A stretch of DNA of 64,000 bases. Origin: Rhodosporidiobolus odoratus (lineage: Eukaryota > Basidiomycota > Microbotryomycetes > Sporidiobolales > Sporidiobolaceae). The position numbers were made by a program, and so were the translations under genes. The notes under the pieces were generated by a model, which had not been told where the DNA came from, made no database searches, and saw nothing but the letters and a program-made list of their open reading frames with translations. The stretch is from NCBI GenBank assembly GCA_034387635.1, contig JAOANU010000010.1, positions 124,001 to 188,000 on the forward strand, given 5' to 3'. Below are positions 9,847 through 19,282 of this stretch, in pieces. Numbering within the stretch: the first letter of the stretch is position 1; the number at the start of each line of letters is the position of its first letter.

Positions 9847-12800
9847 TCACTGCTCCTCCCCCTCCGTCGTCGTCCTGAGCGTAATCTCGCTCGCACCCGC
9901 TCTGCTGTCCCTCCTCGTCCCGCTCCTCCCCCTCTCCCTAGCCTTAACGCCTTCGTCCTCCGCCCCACTTTCTCTCGGCGCAACATACACCCTCCTCAAC
10001 CTAACCCCCGCCAAACACCCCACCGCTACCGCACTCAACCCGGCCGCCAACGCAAAAACCGCCTCACTCCATTTCCCAATACTCCTCATGAACACCACTC
10101 CAAACACGGCCGGTCCAACGACCTGACTGGCGAGACTTTGGACGACGCTCAAACTGGCGAAGAGTTTGCCGGCGTCTTGGGGGGAGGCGTGGGCTAGGGC
10201 TAGGGATTGGATGGCGGGGGTGGCGCCGGAACCGAGGGATTGGAGGAGGGCGGAAAGGAGAAAAATGGAGAGGTGGGAGTTTGAGGTGTGGGGCGGGAGA
10301 TGAGGGGCGAAGACGTAGAGGGCGAAGGAGGCAAAGTCGAGGAAAAGGGAGGAGAGGGCGAGGAGGAGGTCGAAGTCTGCGAGGAAGACGCCAAAGCGGA
10401 AAGTCAGCGAGCAGCTGGCAGAGATTCGGAAAGCGAGAGCAGAGTGACGCACGGGAGTCGTGTACAACCTTGAGCCACTTTTTCTCCTTCTCCCACAGCT
10501 TTGCCTTTTCTCCGTTCTCGTCTTCGAGCGGTTTCTCCCAGGTAGGGAGGGGCGCCTCTCTTCTACCCAGGACGCGCTTGATGAACATCGGCAAAAGGAC
10601 AGCAAGAGTAAGAACTCGAGAGGCGCCAATGAAAGACAGGAAGTAGCCGTCTTCGACGCCGGTCCAGGAGAAGGTGTAGTTGGCGTAGACTGCAAGGCAG
10701 AGCGGTCAGGTTAGGACCCCGTAGTGAGAGAGCAGTAGCGAAAAAGACGAAGCGGAGTGAGGGCATAGCAAGGATGACTGCGTGCCGAGAGGAGGAGAAA
10801 GGGGAAGGAGTGAGGAAGAACAGGAAGTCCACGTACGAAGTTTAGTCGACAAGACAGCCTGATTCGGGGACAAGAGCCAGAGCATCAGCGCAAATTCCTG
10901 TCAGAGTATCGCCCAGTCCAGGCCTGGGGGCGCAATACGAGGGGAAAGCAGAGAGGAAGCGGCACGCACCATAATCATCATGTAACTACCCCACGCTCCC
11001 GCAACTTTGGTCAACGTCCAGTCTCTCTTTACCAGCTGCTCATTCGCCTCATCCCCGTCCTTAGCCGCCCAAACTTCCTCCGGGTGATGATACTCTTCGA
11101 GATGTGCGCCCCAATCAATGGCACGGCGGGTGTCCACGTCTTCCTCCCCTGCTGCACTGGCAGGACTTGGCCCGCGAGTTGACGAAGGAAGAGTATGCGG
11201 AAGCAACATCGCCACCGGTTTGAGGAACCCAAACGGTGCCAGGAGAACCTCTTTGGTCCATTCCATCCATCCGACCGCGCCGCTCCCAGCTCGAGCAACC
11301 TTCCTAGCCTTCTTCTCATCTTCATGTCGGATGTTGGTAGCCTCCCTTCTCTCCTGGTCCAGACTCTCGGGCAGCACAAGTGTGGCGAGGAACAGATACC
11401 CGCCGTGAAGGGCGAGGGCGACGTAGAAGGGTGCGAGGGCGTTGCCGCCTGTTTGCGAGATGAGGACCGAACCGAGCAGAGGCCCGATGGCGATGCCGGC
11501 GAACATGAGGCCGCCAAGAAGGGAAAAGATATGGGCGCGGGAGCCGGAAGGGGTGACGTCGGAAAGATAGGCGGAGGTAGTGGCTTGAGCGGTGCTGAAA
11601 GAAGGACAAAACGGAAAAATCGGAACAGTAAGTCGAGGTTCTCCTTCAGCGGGAGAACATAGCGGTGCACACCTGTACCCTCCGAGCAGCCCGTCTAGCA
11701 AAGGGCCGACAAGCAAGAAATTGTAAGAAACGATGTGGTGGTACTTGACCGTTCTGCGCGGGCGATGAAGCAGAAAACAGTTTGGGTCAGTATCGCCTCC
11801 GCTGACGTGCTCGCGGCGTCCAGAAGTGAGGCCCGAAGTTCAGGTGCGGAAGACCTTCTCAATCCACCTGACCTCGCTCTTGGTGGCGTACCTGCATCAA
11901 TAGACGACACATGATAAGGAGAGGACATACACCAGGAAAACAGCGTCCATCAAGACAGTCCCGAACAGTGCAAGAACGAGGACAGGCTTTCTTCCTGTGC
12001 ACCAATACGAGGACGATCAGCTTTCCTTCAGAGTCTAGAACGGCTTGAAGCAAGATGAAGGAGGCGGACGACACCGTACCTTTGCGATCAGAGTAGGCGC
12101 CCCAGAAGCCTGTGGTGAGGGATGAGAGGATACCCATCATGAGAGAAAGAACCAGTGCCTGTCCAGATTGACGATAGAGGACAAGGCGCATAGGTACGAA
12201 TGAGGAGCAGAGCATGGATAAGTGGTAGAGCCTTGTCAGCGAGAGAGGCAGGGGCGAGCGAGCGGAGACAGGTGACGCACCAGTCGAGCGACCGCACTTT
12301 GCACGGCAGAGCTTTTGTGGCACTGTCTGCTCCATTCCTTATCCATGTCCAACTCCTCAACATTGAGACCGTCTTCTGACGTCCATGTTATCTTGATCAT
12401 GTCAGGAGAGGCCGGAGAAGATTCAGAAGGGACAGGATGAGGGGTATTCGAAGGATCCGTTACGAGGATTGGCGGCGGTGCCGTGACACCAGAGACGGAA
12501 GTGGGTAGGGCGCGGCAAACTAGCTGGGTATAAATTTCGATCTTTGGGGCTATGGTGAGACCCATAGAAAGCGAGATGGCGACTGTTTGTACAAGACCCG
12601 GTGAGCGGTAAAAGAGCGGAGGGGCGGAAGATCAGTCAAGTCAGTGTCCGGTCCCCATCATGGGGGGGGGAGATCGAGGAGCAAGAGGACTGGCAAAGGA
12701 AGACGCACGTGTGCCGGGCTGTACAAGTGGGCAATGGTAAGCGCGAACCAAACATAGGAGAAAAAGGCGGGTAGGATGAAGTTAAGCGGGACGGCAACGC

Positions 12801-13129
12801 ACAATGAACCAGATCGGACTAGGCCTCTTCCACCACGGCAGGTTCGCCCTCCTCCTGTGCACGCTCTCTGAGCCGTTCCTATGTTTCTTCTGTCCACTTC
12901 CCGCACAAGTCCGCTCGGCATCGAGGAGCCGACTGACCTCGTCGGCATCGGCGTCTCCTTCTAACGGTCCGGCCGCTTGTGCCGGTCCATCTGAGCCTGT
13001 GAGTATCTCTGTCCAGCTCTTTGTACGTTCTCCGATGGCGGGACGAGTTGACGGCGGACTGAGTAAGCTCTCGGGGACGACGGCGGGGGGCTGACCTTCA
13101 AGAATGGCGCCGTCTTCTGCGGTCGACAT
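9847..13129 (-). CDS. Major facilitator superfamily transporter (TetA/Hiat1-like)
   Basis: A multi-spanning membrane carrier, probably proton-coupled efflux; substrate unknown. The N-terminus is long and hydrophilic (MSTAEDG..). TM1 is built by splicing a 10-nt microexon (12709-12718, coding Pro-Gly-Thr) between introns 12719-12802 and 12583-12708, which gives WFIPGTLAISLSMGLTIAPK. The MFS signature loop is seen as GFWGAYSDRKG (about 12090-12130), followed by TTSAYLSDVTPSGSRA, GLMFAGIAIGPLLGS (antiporter-like Gly/Pro motif), a large central hydrophilic loop rich in Glu/Lys, and C-terminal helices such as LLSALLQSLGSGATPAIQS and VVGPAVFGVVFM. The C-terminal tail is Ser/Arg/Thr-rich. The unusually long loop between TM1 and TM2 (about 60 residues) is a noteworthy insertion. 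At least eight introns are needed. Assignment to MFS is firm; the subfamily is tentative. Confidence 0.82.
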
Positions 13130-13443
13130 GTCGCAGGATTCCCGAGGTTGTGCTGAGGTATTCTCCGAGACGGCTGAGGCTGGTGAGGAAAGAAGAAGAA
13201 GAGGCGAGATTCAAGTGGAGGTGGGGAGAGCGGAAGAAGAGCGAAGGACAACAGGGACACGGTCGAATGGTGTGGGGTGTAATCTGGTGATTCGATCTGG
13301 TGGAGTACGAGTCTGATTAGCTTGCAAGTAGAGTATAACTCGTAGATTGGAAAGTCGTTGATTCTCATCAGTTGATCGGATTTCGAATACCGTCACTCTC
13401 CACTTCAAACTCGTGTAATACAGCTTACGAGGATCGCCAGAGC

Positions 13444-15175
13444 ATGGTTAACTGGGCGGGAACATCCGCATCCATCTCGGCCGTCTTCCGCCCTTCAATC
13501 CTACAACCTCGACTGTCCATTCCTTCAATCGCAAACCTCGACTGGAAGCAACTACAGACCAAGGGGGGAATCACTGGCGTGGTAATTGACAAGGACAACT
13601 GCATAGTGAGCCCTACCTCGGTTCTCTTACCTCAGGGTGCTCCATCTGTGCTAACCTTCCTCACCCCGAAACAGGCGAAACCAGGTCAAGACTCACTCGC
13701 ACCCGACCCGCAACTGAGACACAGCTGGGAACAGCTGCTCCAAACCTTTGGTTCCGAGAATGTACTCGTCGTGAGCAACTCGGCCGGAACCTTGGCCAAA
13801 GACCCACTGTTGCTCCAGGTTCGCCCCTCTCTCTCCTCTTTCTTTATCCTCCGGCAGGCTGTGCTCACGCCAAATCTGTGGACAGGCAGAGAACGTCAGC
13901 CGAAACCTTCGTGTCCCCGTTCTTGTGCACAAAGCACCCAAGCCAGGCCATGCATGCGTCCGTCAAGTCGCCGCACACTTCCTCCTTCCCCGACCGCATA
14001 CCTCGGCTTCCACCCCTACTCTCTCATCCCTACCTGCACAACCTCATCAGCAAGCACACACAGGGCAAATTGTCTTCTCTCCCCTCGCTCGCGCCCTCTC
14101 TCCCCCTTCTTCCTCGCCTTCAACAACCAAGGCTCCCCGACCCAGAGCGCCCCGATTACTCGTCATCGGCGACCGACTCGCAACCGACATGATCCTCTCG
14201 CATCGCCTCTCCCGTCTCCCTCTCCCGCTCTCCCTGCCCTCCGAGTCGCCCATCCCGATAAACCGACGTCAGCGGATACTGGCCTTCTTCCACCGCGCGG
14301 CTCGGATAGAAGTCGGCCGCAAGGGAGATAGGATTGAGACGGTCGCAGTGCTCACCACCAGGCTGCACGCAAGAGAAGGATTCGGGACTACTGTGCTGCG
14401 AACCGTGGAAAAGACGGCGCTGTGGGCATTGCAGCGAAGTAGGAGGAGACCGCGGGCTAGTCTTGGGCGGGTGAACGGAACAGCTGGTACCAAGCTGGAT
14501 GGAGCTGAGGGGCAGACAGTGGAGGACATTGAATGGGAACGGCTCATCATCTCGTCCGACGCGCCGGCAGCTACAACTGTCCCCCTCAAGCCCGCCACCC
14601 CACCCGCCCTAGAGGCCAGGTCATCTCGCCCTTCAGCGACTTTCCCTGGCGCCTCGCCAGCTGTGACCGCCTCCCCCTCCCCTCCCGTCCCTTTCTTACA
14701 GCGCCTCCAAGCCCTCCCCACCACACTGTCGACTTTCCCTTCTACCCTTCAAACCTGGGCCGCCTCGCTTCCCCCTCGTCTCCTGACTTCTTTGCGACGA
14801 GCGACTCGCCGCGCCAGCCTGGACGCGCAGACCCGCCTTCCCCGCCTACTCGCCTCTTTACATTCCCCCCTCTCTCGCCTGATCTCGATTTATACTCAAC
14901 CGTCTTCGCTCGTTTCTCCTTCTACCGTCCCCAGGCTTCACTCCGCTGCGAAGCAAGCAGAGACAGCTTCATTCGGTGACCTAACCGTTCGAGCTGCTGA
15001 GAAAGCTGTCGAGAAGGTGGAAGGAGTTTGGGGCAAGGTTGAAGGGAATCTGAGGGGGGTAAGAGCCTTGGCGCAGGCTAGGGCTGAGGAGGTTGGACGG
15101 TTGAAGAAGGGGTTAGGGCTGCAGGGGCTGGGTGGGCGTAAAGGGGATAAGAGGCTGAAGAGGGAGGAAGTGTAG
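13444..15175 (+). CDS. GEP4: Mitochondrial phosphatidylglycerophosphatase (GEP4 family)
   Basis: Dephosphorylates phosphatidylglycerol-phosphate, the step before phosphatidylglycerol in cardiolipin synthesis, at the matrix side of the inner mitochondrial membrane. The start MVNWAGTSASISAVFRPS leads into LDWKQLQTKGGITGVVIDKDNC, the HAD-phosphatase motif with the DKDN nucleophile region typical of Gep4. VLVVSNSAGT (HAD motif II) follows, then VLVHKAPKPG (Lys of motif III) and LLVIGDRLATDMI (motif IV, GDR..TD). Introns lie at about 13606-13675, splitting the exon after DNCI, and at about 13819-13886. After the catalytic part the protein carries a long Pro/Ser/Arg-rich extension ending in a Lys-rich helix, longer than in yeast Gep4. 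The ATG at 13444 was chosen because it directly precedes the conserved part. Confidence 0.85.
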
Positions 15176-15350
15176 ATGACATCTGTTTTGGAGGAAAAGA
15201 GACGGTTGACGTCTAGACTTGCCACCTCTCGGCTCCTATGGTGCGAGATGAGGAAGAGACGGTACAGGGTGAAGAAACAAGACGGCAGGCGATCACAACC
15301 TACGACAAAAAACAGCAAGCTACTAAACCCCTTGTCAAGCTCTCAGCCTC

Positions 15351-16638
15351 TCATTCCCCTTTCGCAAGCCAACCCTTCTCATCCATCTTCTTCACCAAAC
15401 CATTCACCACTCCGGTCAAAGCCGAGATGGACTCAAAGCATTGCTTCATACCCTTCCTCAAACCTTGGACGTCTTCGCCCGAAAAAGCGGTTTCATGAGC
15501 CCTCTTCTTTCCCTTCGGATCGCTCGAGCCCCCAGCGTAGGTTGGGAAGGCTGACGAGGTAGTAGTAGAAGCGAAGGGAGGGGCGGCTAAAAAACCGGAA
15601 GCTGCAGAGGTTGAAGCCCCGGCCTCTAAGACGCTGGGTGGAGACTCCTCGTCGGAAGAGGGTGTGAAACGAAGGCGCTGCTTCGTCTTCTTGACGCTCG
15701 CAGTCGTAGACGCAATAGAAGGCTTGTAGGCGGACGGAAGGGCTGAAGTGGGCTGAGGCGAGGGAGTGGAAGATATCGCTGGTGAGGATGAGGATGGAAA
15801 AGAAGCTTCGAGCTGCTTTTTTCTGGCTACTACGGCGTTACGAGCAGAACGTCGGCCAGGGATAGCAGCAGTGGTGCGCCTGCGAATACCTTGGCCGCCC
15901 TGGTTAACAGGTTGAGAATTGTACGCCGACCAGTCGTAAGAATCCGCTCCGTCGGATTCTTCGTTGTCGGAAGATTCCGAAATCGACAGGTCGGACAATT
16001 CGGCTAAAGCTTCTTGGGCCTCCAGGCGCTTCTGGTCGTCTGTTGAGAATATCGCAGCTGAGCAAAGGCAGAAAGAGACAGATTGAGTGTGGAAACAGAC
16101 GGACCATCCTCCTTTTTCATCCTCGCCTCCTCTTCCTTCTCCTCCTTTCTCTGCAGCTTCCGATGACGCGACTTGATGTCGAGCCTCGTCCGAGACCCTT
16201 CGAGCTTGTCCAAAGCATTGGCCCAGCGGTAGACCTTTTTGCCATTTGCCCTAGTCGAGAAATCGATGTTGCGGACGATGTTGTCCTCGCTCGCGGTCCA
16301 GGGGCGTTTGGAAGGGTCGGCTTCGCGTGATCAGGGCGCAAGAAAAGGTCAGCTCCCTCGACCGAGCCTCTGCGAGCGCAACACAAACAGGAAAACGCAC
16401 GCTCATCCTCCTCGAGGATCACAAGATCCCCCTCGTCAGCCCTCTCCTTCACCTTGGAGTTGACTCGCTTCTTCTCCATCAACAAGAGGTACCTCGCCTT
16501 GTACGCCTTGGCCGTGCGTTTGTTCTTGAGAAAGTCGCCTACCATCTTACAGTGATCCAAATCGTGGATGATCGGTTTGACGGATCGGATGACTTTGAGT
16601 AGGCAGCGTTCCTCGCGGGTAGACCAGGATCCAGGCAT
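15351..16638 (-). CDS. Protein with two SANT/Myb-like helical domains
   Basis: Not a named family I recognise. Exon 1 starts MPGSWSTREERCLLKVIRS, a Myb/SANT-like helix pattern with W near the start and KAYKARYLLLM at its end. After an intron at about 16330-16400 a second module reads RPWTASEDNIVRNIDFS..YRWANALDKLEGSR..IKSRHRKLQ, again W-x2-ED and a basic recognition-like helix. A Lys/Glu coiled coil (KEEKEEEARMKKED) follows. A second intron (about 16045-16108) joins to DDQKRLEAQEALAELSDLSIS. The C-terminal half is Ser/Pro-rich with SSDEESPP, then GKKRAHETAFSGED and a closing helix. DNA or histone-tail binding in the nucleus is inferred from the SANT-like folds. A tandem relative with the same order lies at 16843-18004. 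Confidence 0.6.
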
Positions 16639-16842
16639 GTTACCGTGGAAGCGAAACGGAGAAGGAGGAGAAGAAGAGGGTGAAAAGTTGGAGGAGAAGA
16701 AGCGGAACCGGAACTGAGAAGGCCAAAAAGTCGGGGAACATACTTGCACCGCTCTGCACACACCTCGAGCGCAGGGCTACGCGCACTCTCAAGCGAGATC
16801 CCCCTGCTAGTGCTGAGGCCTAGCTGTCTCGCCGCCCATGTA

Positions 16843-18004
16843 CTAGTTTTTCGCCCTCTCCCTTGCTTCGTCCAATTTCCCCTCAATCTCTCTCAGCCAT
16901 CTCACCGCTTCTGCGCCCATCTCGACCTCGGCCCTTATGCAGATCAGCCTCGTGCTGATATAGTCTGCTTCTTCTCCTGTGAGCGGAGCATCGCGGGCAC
17001 GCTTCTTTCCTCGCGCGGTGTCGCTTAAGGAGTCGGAAAAGGGGGAGGATGTCGGAGGTGGCCCGGGTGAGTGCAAGGCGAAAGACGAGGATGCTTGCGG
17101 GGGTGAGGTAATAGACGACGAGGCCTGTGACGGAGGGGGAAAGGCGGACGAGGAGGGGTATCGCGGGGCAGGAGGTAGCGAGAACACGGAAGAAGTGTAG
17201 GGGCTGCTGCCGGAACCTTTAGCCGCTCTGAGAGGGTGGAATCAAAAGCTGGCCGGAGACGCAAGTGCTGGGAGAGGGTCGAAGCCATGTAGCTGGGTGG
17301 AGCTGTTTGTGAAGGTACAGGTACGGGGGCCGGGGAAAAAGCGAAAGTAGAACGCACAGTCAATCGACGGGTCCCCGCCTTTTACCTTGTCATTCGTCAC
17401 GGTCCAGATCCTCAGCCTCCTCCGCAGCCGCTTCTTCCGGTCCCTTCCGCTCGAGTTAGCGGAAGCGCCTCTGGATATGCTCGACATCACGGCATCCCCC
17501 CAGCGCGGTGAAAGCGCCTCGCCAATCCCGCTGTCTCTTCCTGTTCGGGCGAGCATCTCCCGTCCACCATTGGTCTTCCTTCAACCAATGTTGCGAACGA
17601 CCGTGTCTTCTTGCTTGGTTCACGGACGTCCAGGCGAGGAGACTGCAAGGGCAAAAGTCAGACAACCGACAACAGCCGAATGTCAACGGAGCACCTTGAA
17701 GAGACGTACAGATCTGCTCGCTGACAATCACCAAACCGTTCCTCTCCATGGCATAGCTCGCCTGCTGCCTGTTTTTCCAAGCAACCTCGGCAACCTCCCT
17801 CTCCCGCACCACCTTGCTGTACTGATTTTTGTACGCAAGCGTACTCCGATGCATGCCGAGCTGGCCTGGAAGCTGCTCCCACAGCTGTTTGTCGGGCCTC
17901 TTCTGGTACCGGTCCGTCAGTCTGCCGTACTGGTCGGTTTTGAGGATCTGCTGGACGGTCTCGTAAAGGCGGGACTACTCGCCCTCGCGCCAGATGGGAG
18001 CCAT
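16843..18004 (-). pseudogene. Degenerate tandem paralogue of the SANT/Myb-like gene
   Basis: Starts MAPIWREGE, then meets an in-frame TAG at 17975-17977, exactly where a Trp would complete the W-x5-W pattern. The frame then continues SRLYETVQQILKTDQYGRL..KQLWEQLPGQLGMHRSTLAYKNQYS and, after a likely intron (about 17635-17705), WRGAFTALGGCRDVEHIQRRFR, which aligns with RWANALDKLEGSR..IKSRHRKLQ of the neighbour. Here a TAA (17456-17458) replaces the expected Lys before LERKGPEEAAAEEAED. The C-terminal exon (16843 to about 17187) is open and ends GKKRARDAPLTGEEADYIS.., parallel to GKKRAHETAFSGED in the neighbour. Two stops at conserved positions argue for decay. I found no splice pair that removes both and keeps the frame. 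Confidence 0.55.
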
Positions 18005-18435
18005 GATCGATAGCGTGACTAAAGTACAGGGTACGAACGAGGGCAACTGAATAGCGGAAGCGGTTGCGTCGAGCAGGATGAGGGTGTGAAGGGGGACAAG
18101 TGAGCGAATGTATGCGAAAGTGCTCATCATACACCGCCGCCATGCTGCCATATATGTGCCGGGCAGGCTGACCTGCATCTTGTCAGGCTACTCATGCTGT
18201 AGATAGACAGCCCAAAGGCACAAAATCCGAAGTTGAGAAGGTTCGCAATCGCTGGCGACCCTGGGGTGCAAACGAGCGGCCCGCAGAGCCCACCTGTGAC
18301 CGAGCACGAGAGATGCATCGATTGTGGTCGAAGAATGCATAGCAGTGCGGTAGAACGGCAGGATGCGACTCTGGAGCAGAGGGAAGAGGAACTGTACAAG
18401 AATCCGATTGCGCTGAACCGCGGTGCCACGAGGCA
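18005..18435. other. Intergenic, nothing assigned
   Basis: Upstream flank of the degenerate SANT-like gene up to the edge of repeat copy 1. ORFs here are not conserved at the second copy's flank. Confidence 0.5.
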
Positions 18436-19258
18436 AGTAGAGCACAGCGCTGTGCTAGAGCTTGTAGATGAAGGGGAGGTGGTGGCTGAGGGGTCAAGTG
18501 AGGCCGACCATATAGTTGCTGAGGGCTTGAGCAAACTCGGTCGCAATGTCAAGCTCAGGGTCGGGGTCTGCCATCGGAGTGTCCACCATGTTGCTCAGGT
18601 GAACGCGAGCCAGAGGGAAGGACAAAGGAGAGAAGGGTAAGAGAGGTGGAACCCGAGAAGAGGGGAGTGAGAATGTCACGGAGTTACCGGAGACAGGAGG
18701 TCAAACTAGGCTATAAAGGCGAGAGCTACGGGGTTTCCTCTCTCTCCTTCCTTCTCTTCACTGCACCTCATACCTCTGGCTCTCCTCTCAGAGGGAGTCA
18801 GAGTTCTCCTGTAAGTTCTTGCTCCTCCTCCTTCCTTCACTCCCTCTTCCTGCCTCTCATGAACAGACTGATGACCTGACTCCTGTCTCTGTAGTGTCAT
18901 CCCTGGGTGCAGTCCTCTCCCCCTCTCTCCATCGTGCTTGAGGTCATCGTTGCACCTGTGAGTCATGCCTTTCCTCCTCCCTACTTGGTTTGTGGACTGA
19001 GCCTGGGGTGATCCGCTGCAGTTGGCACGGTGCGATCCGCCTTGACCCGCCTTCCATTTTCTTCTCGACCCACCTATTCTCTGTAAGTCCTGCCTGTTTC
19101 TCGCTACTGGTGACGGGTAGTGGCTGAGCTGTTCACTTTGCAGACTCAGAGTAATGTGGGTTTTTCTCTTCATACCAAGTCGATCTCTGGAGGAAACACC
19201 AGAGCGAGGATGTCTCCCACCCTGTAGGTTCAGGAAAGCGTGTGACTCCTAGCATGAA
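18436..19258 (+). repeat. Copy 1 of dispersed 0.82-kb element
   Basis: Nearly identical, in the same orientation, to 41068-41892. Shared sequence begins AGTAGAGCACAGCGCTGTG and ends CTCCTAGCATGAA. Near the left end is TGCTAGAG and at the right end CTCCTAGCA, which form a short imperfect inverted pair with TG..CA termini, as in a solo LTR. Inside, on the plus strand, a TATAAA (18712-18717) is followed by three intron-like intervals: GTAAGT..CTGTAG, GTGAGT..CTGCAG and GTAAGT..TTGCAG. No long plus-strand ORF follows; the last exon could code about 32 residues. It sits 25 bp beyond the stop of the aminopeptidase gene, probably in its 3' UTR. Being a repeat is certain; LTR identity is only a possibility. 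Confidence 0.85.
18712..18717 (+). promoter_or_regulatory. TATA box inside repeat copy 1
   Basis: TATAAA in the context GGCTATAAAGGCGAG, retained in copy 2 at 41344-41349 and followed by a pyrimidine-rich leader and the first GTAAGT donor. Confidence 0.5.
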
Positions 19259-19282
19259 ATGCGACTCTGTCTCTACTAATCT

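Noticed and set aside
18494..18679. Minus-strand mini-ORF MVDTPMADPDPELDIATEFA in the repeat, considered as a gag start
   Set aside because: Too short, stops quickly, no retroviral-type domain, and no primer-binding site or pol sequence nearby. Kept only as part of the repeat.
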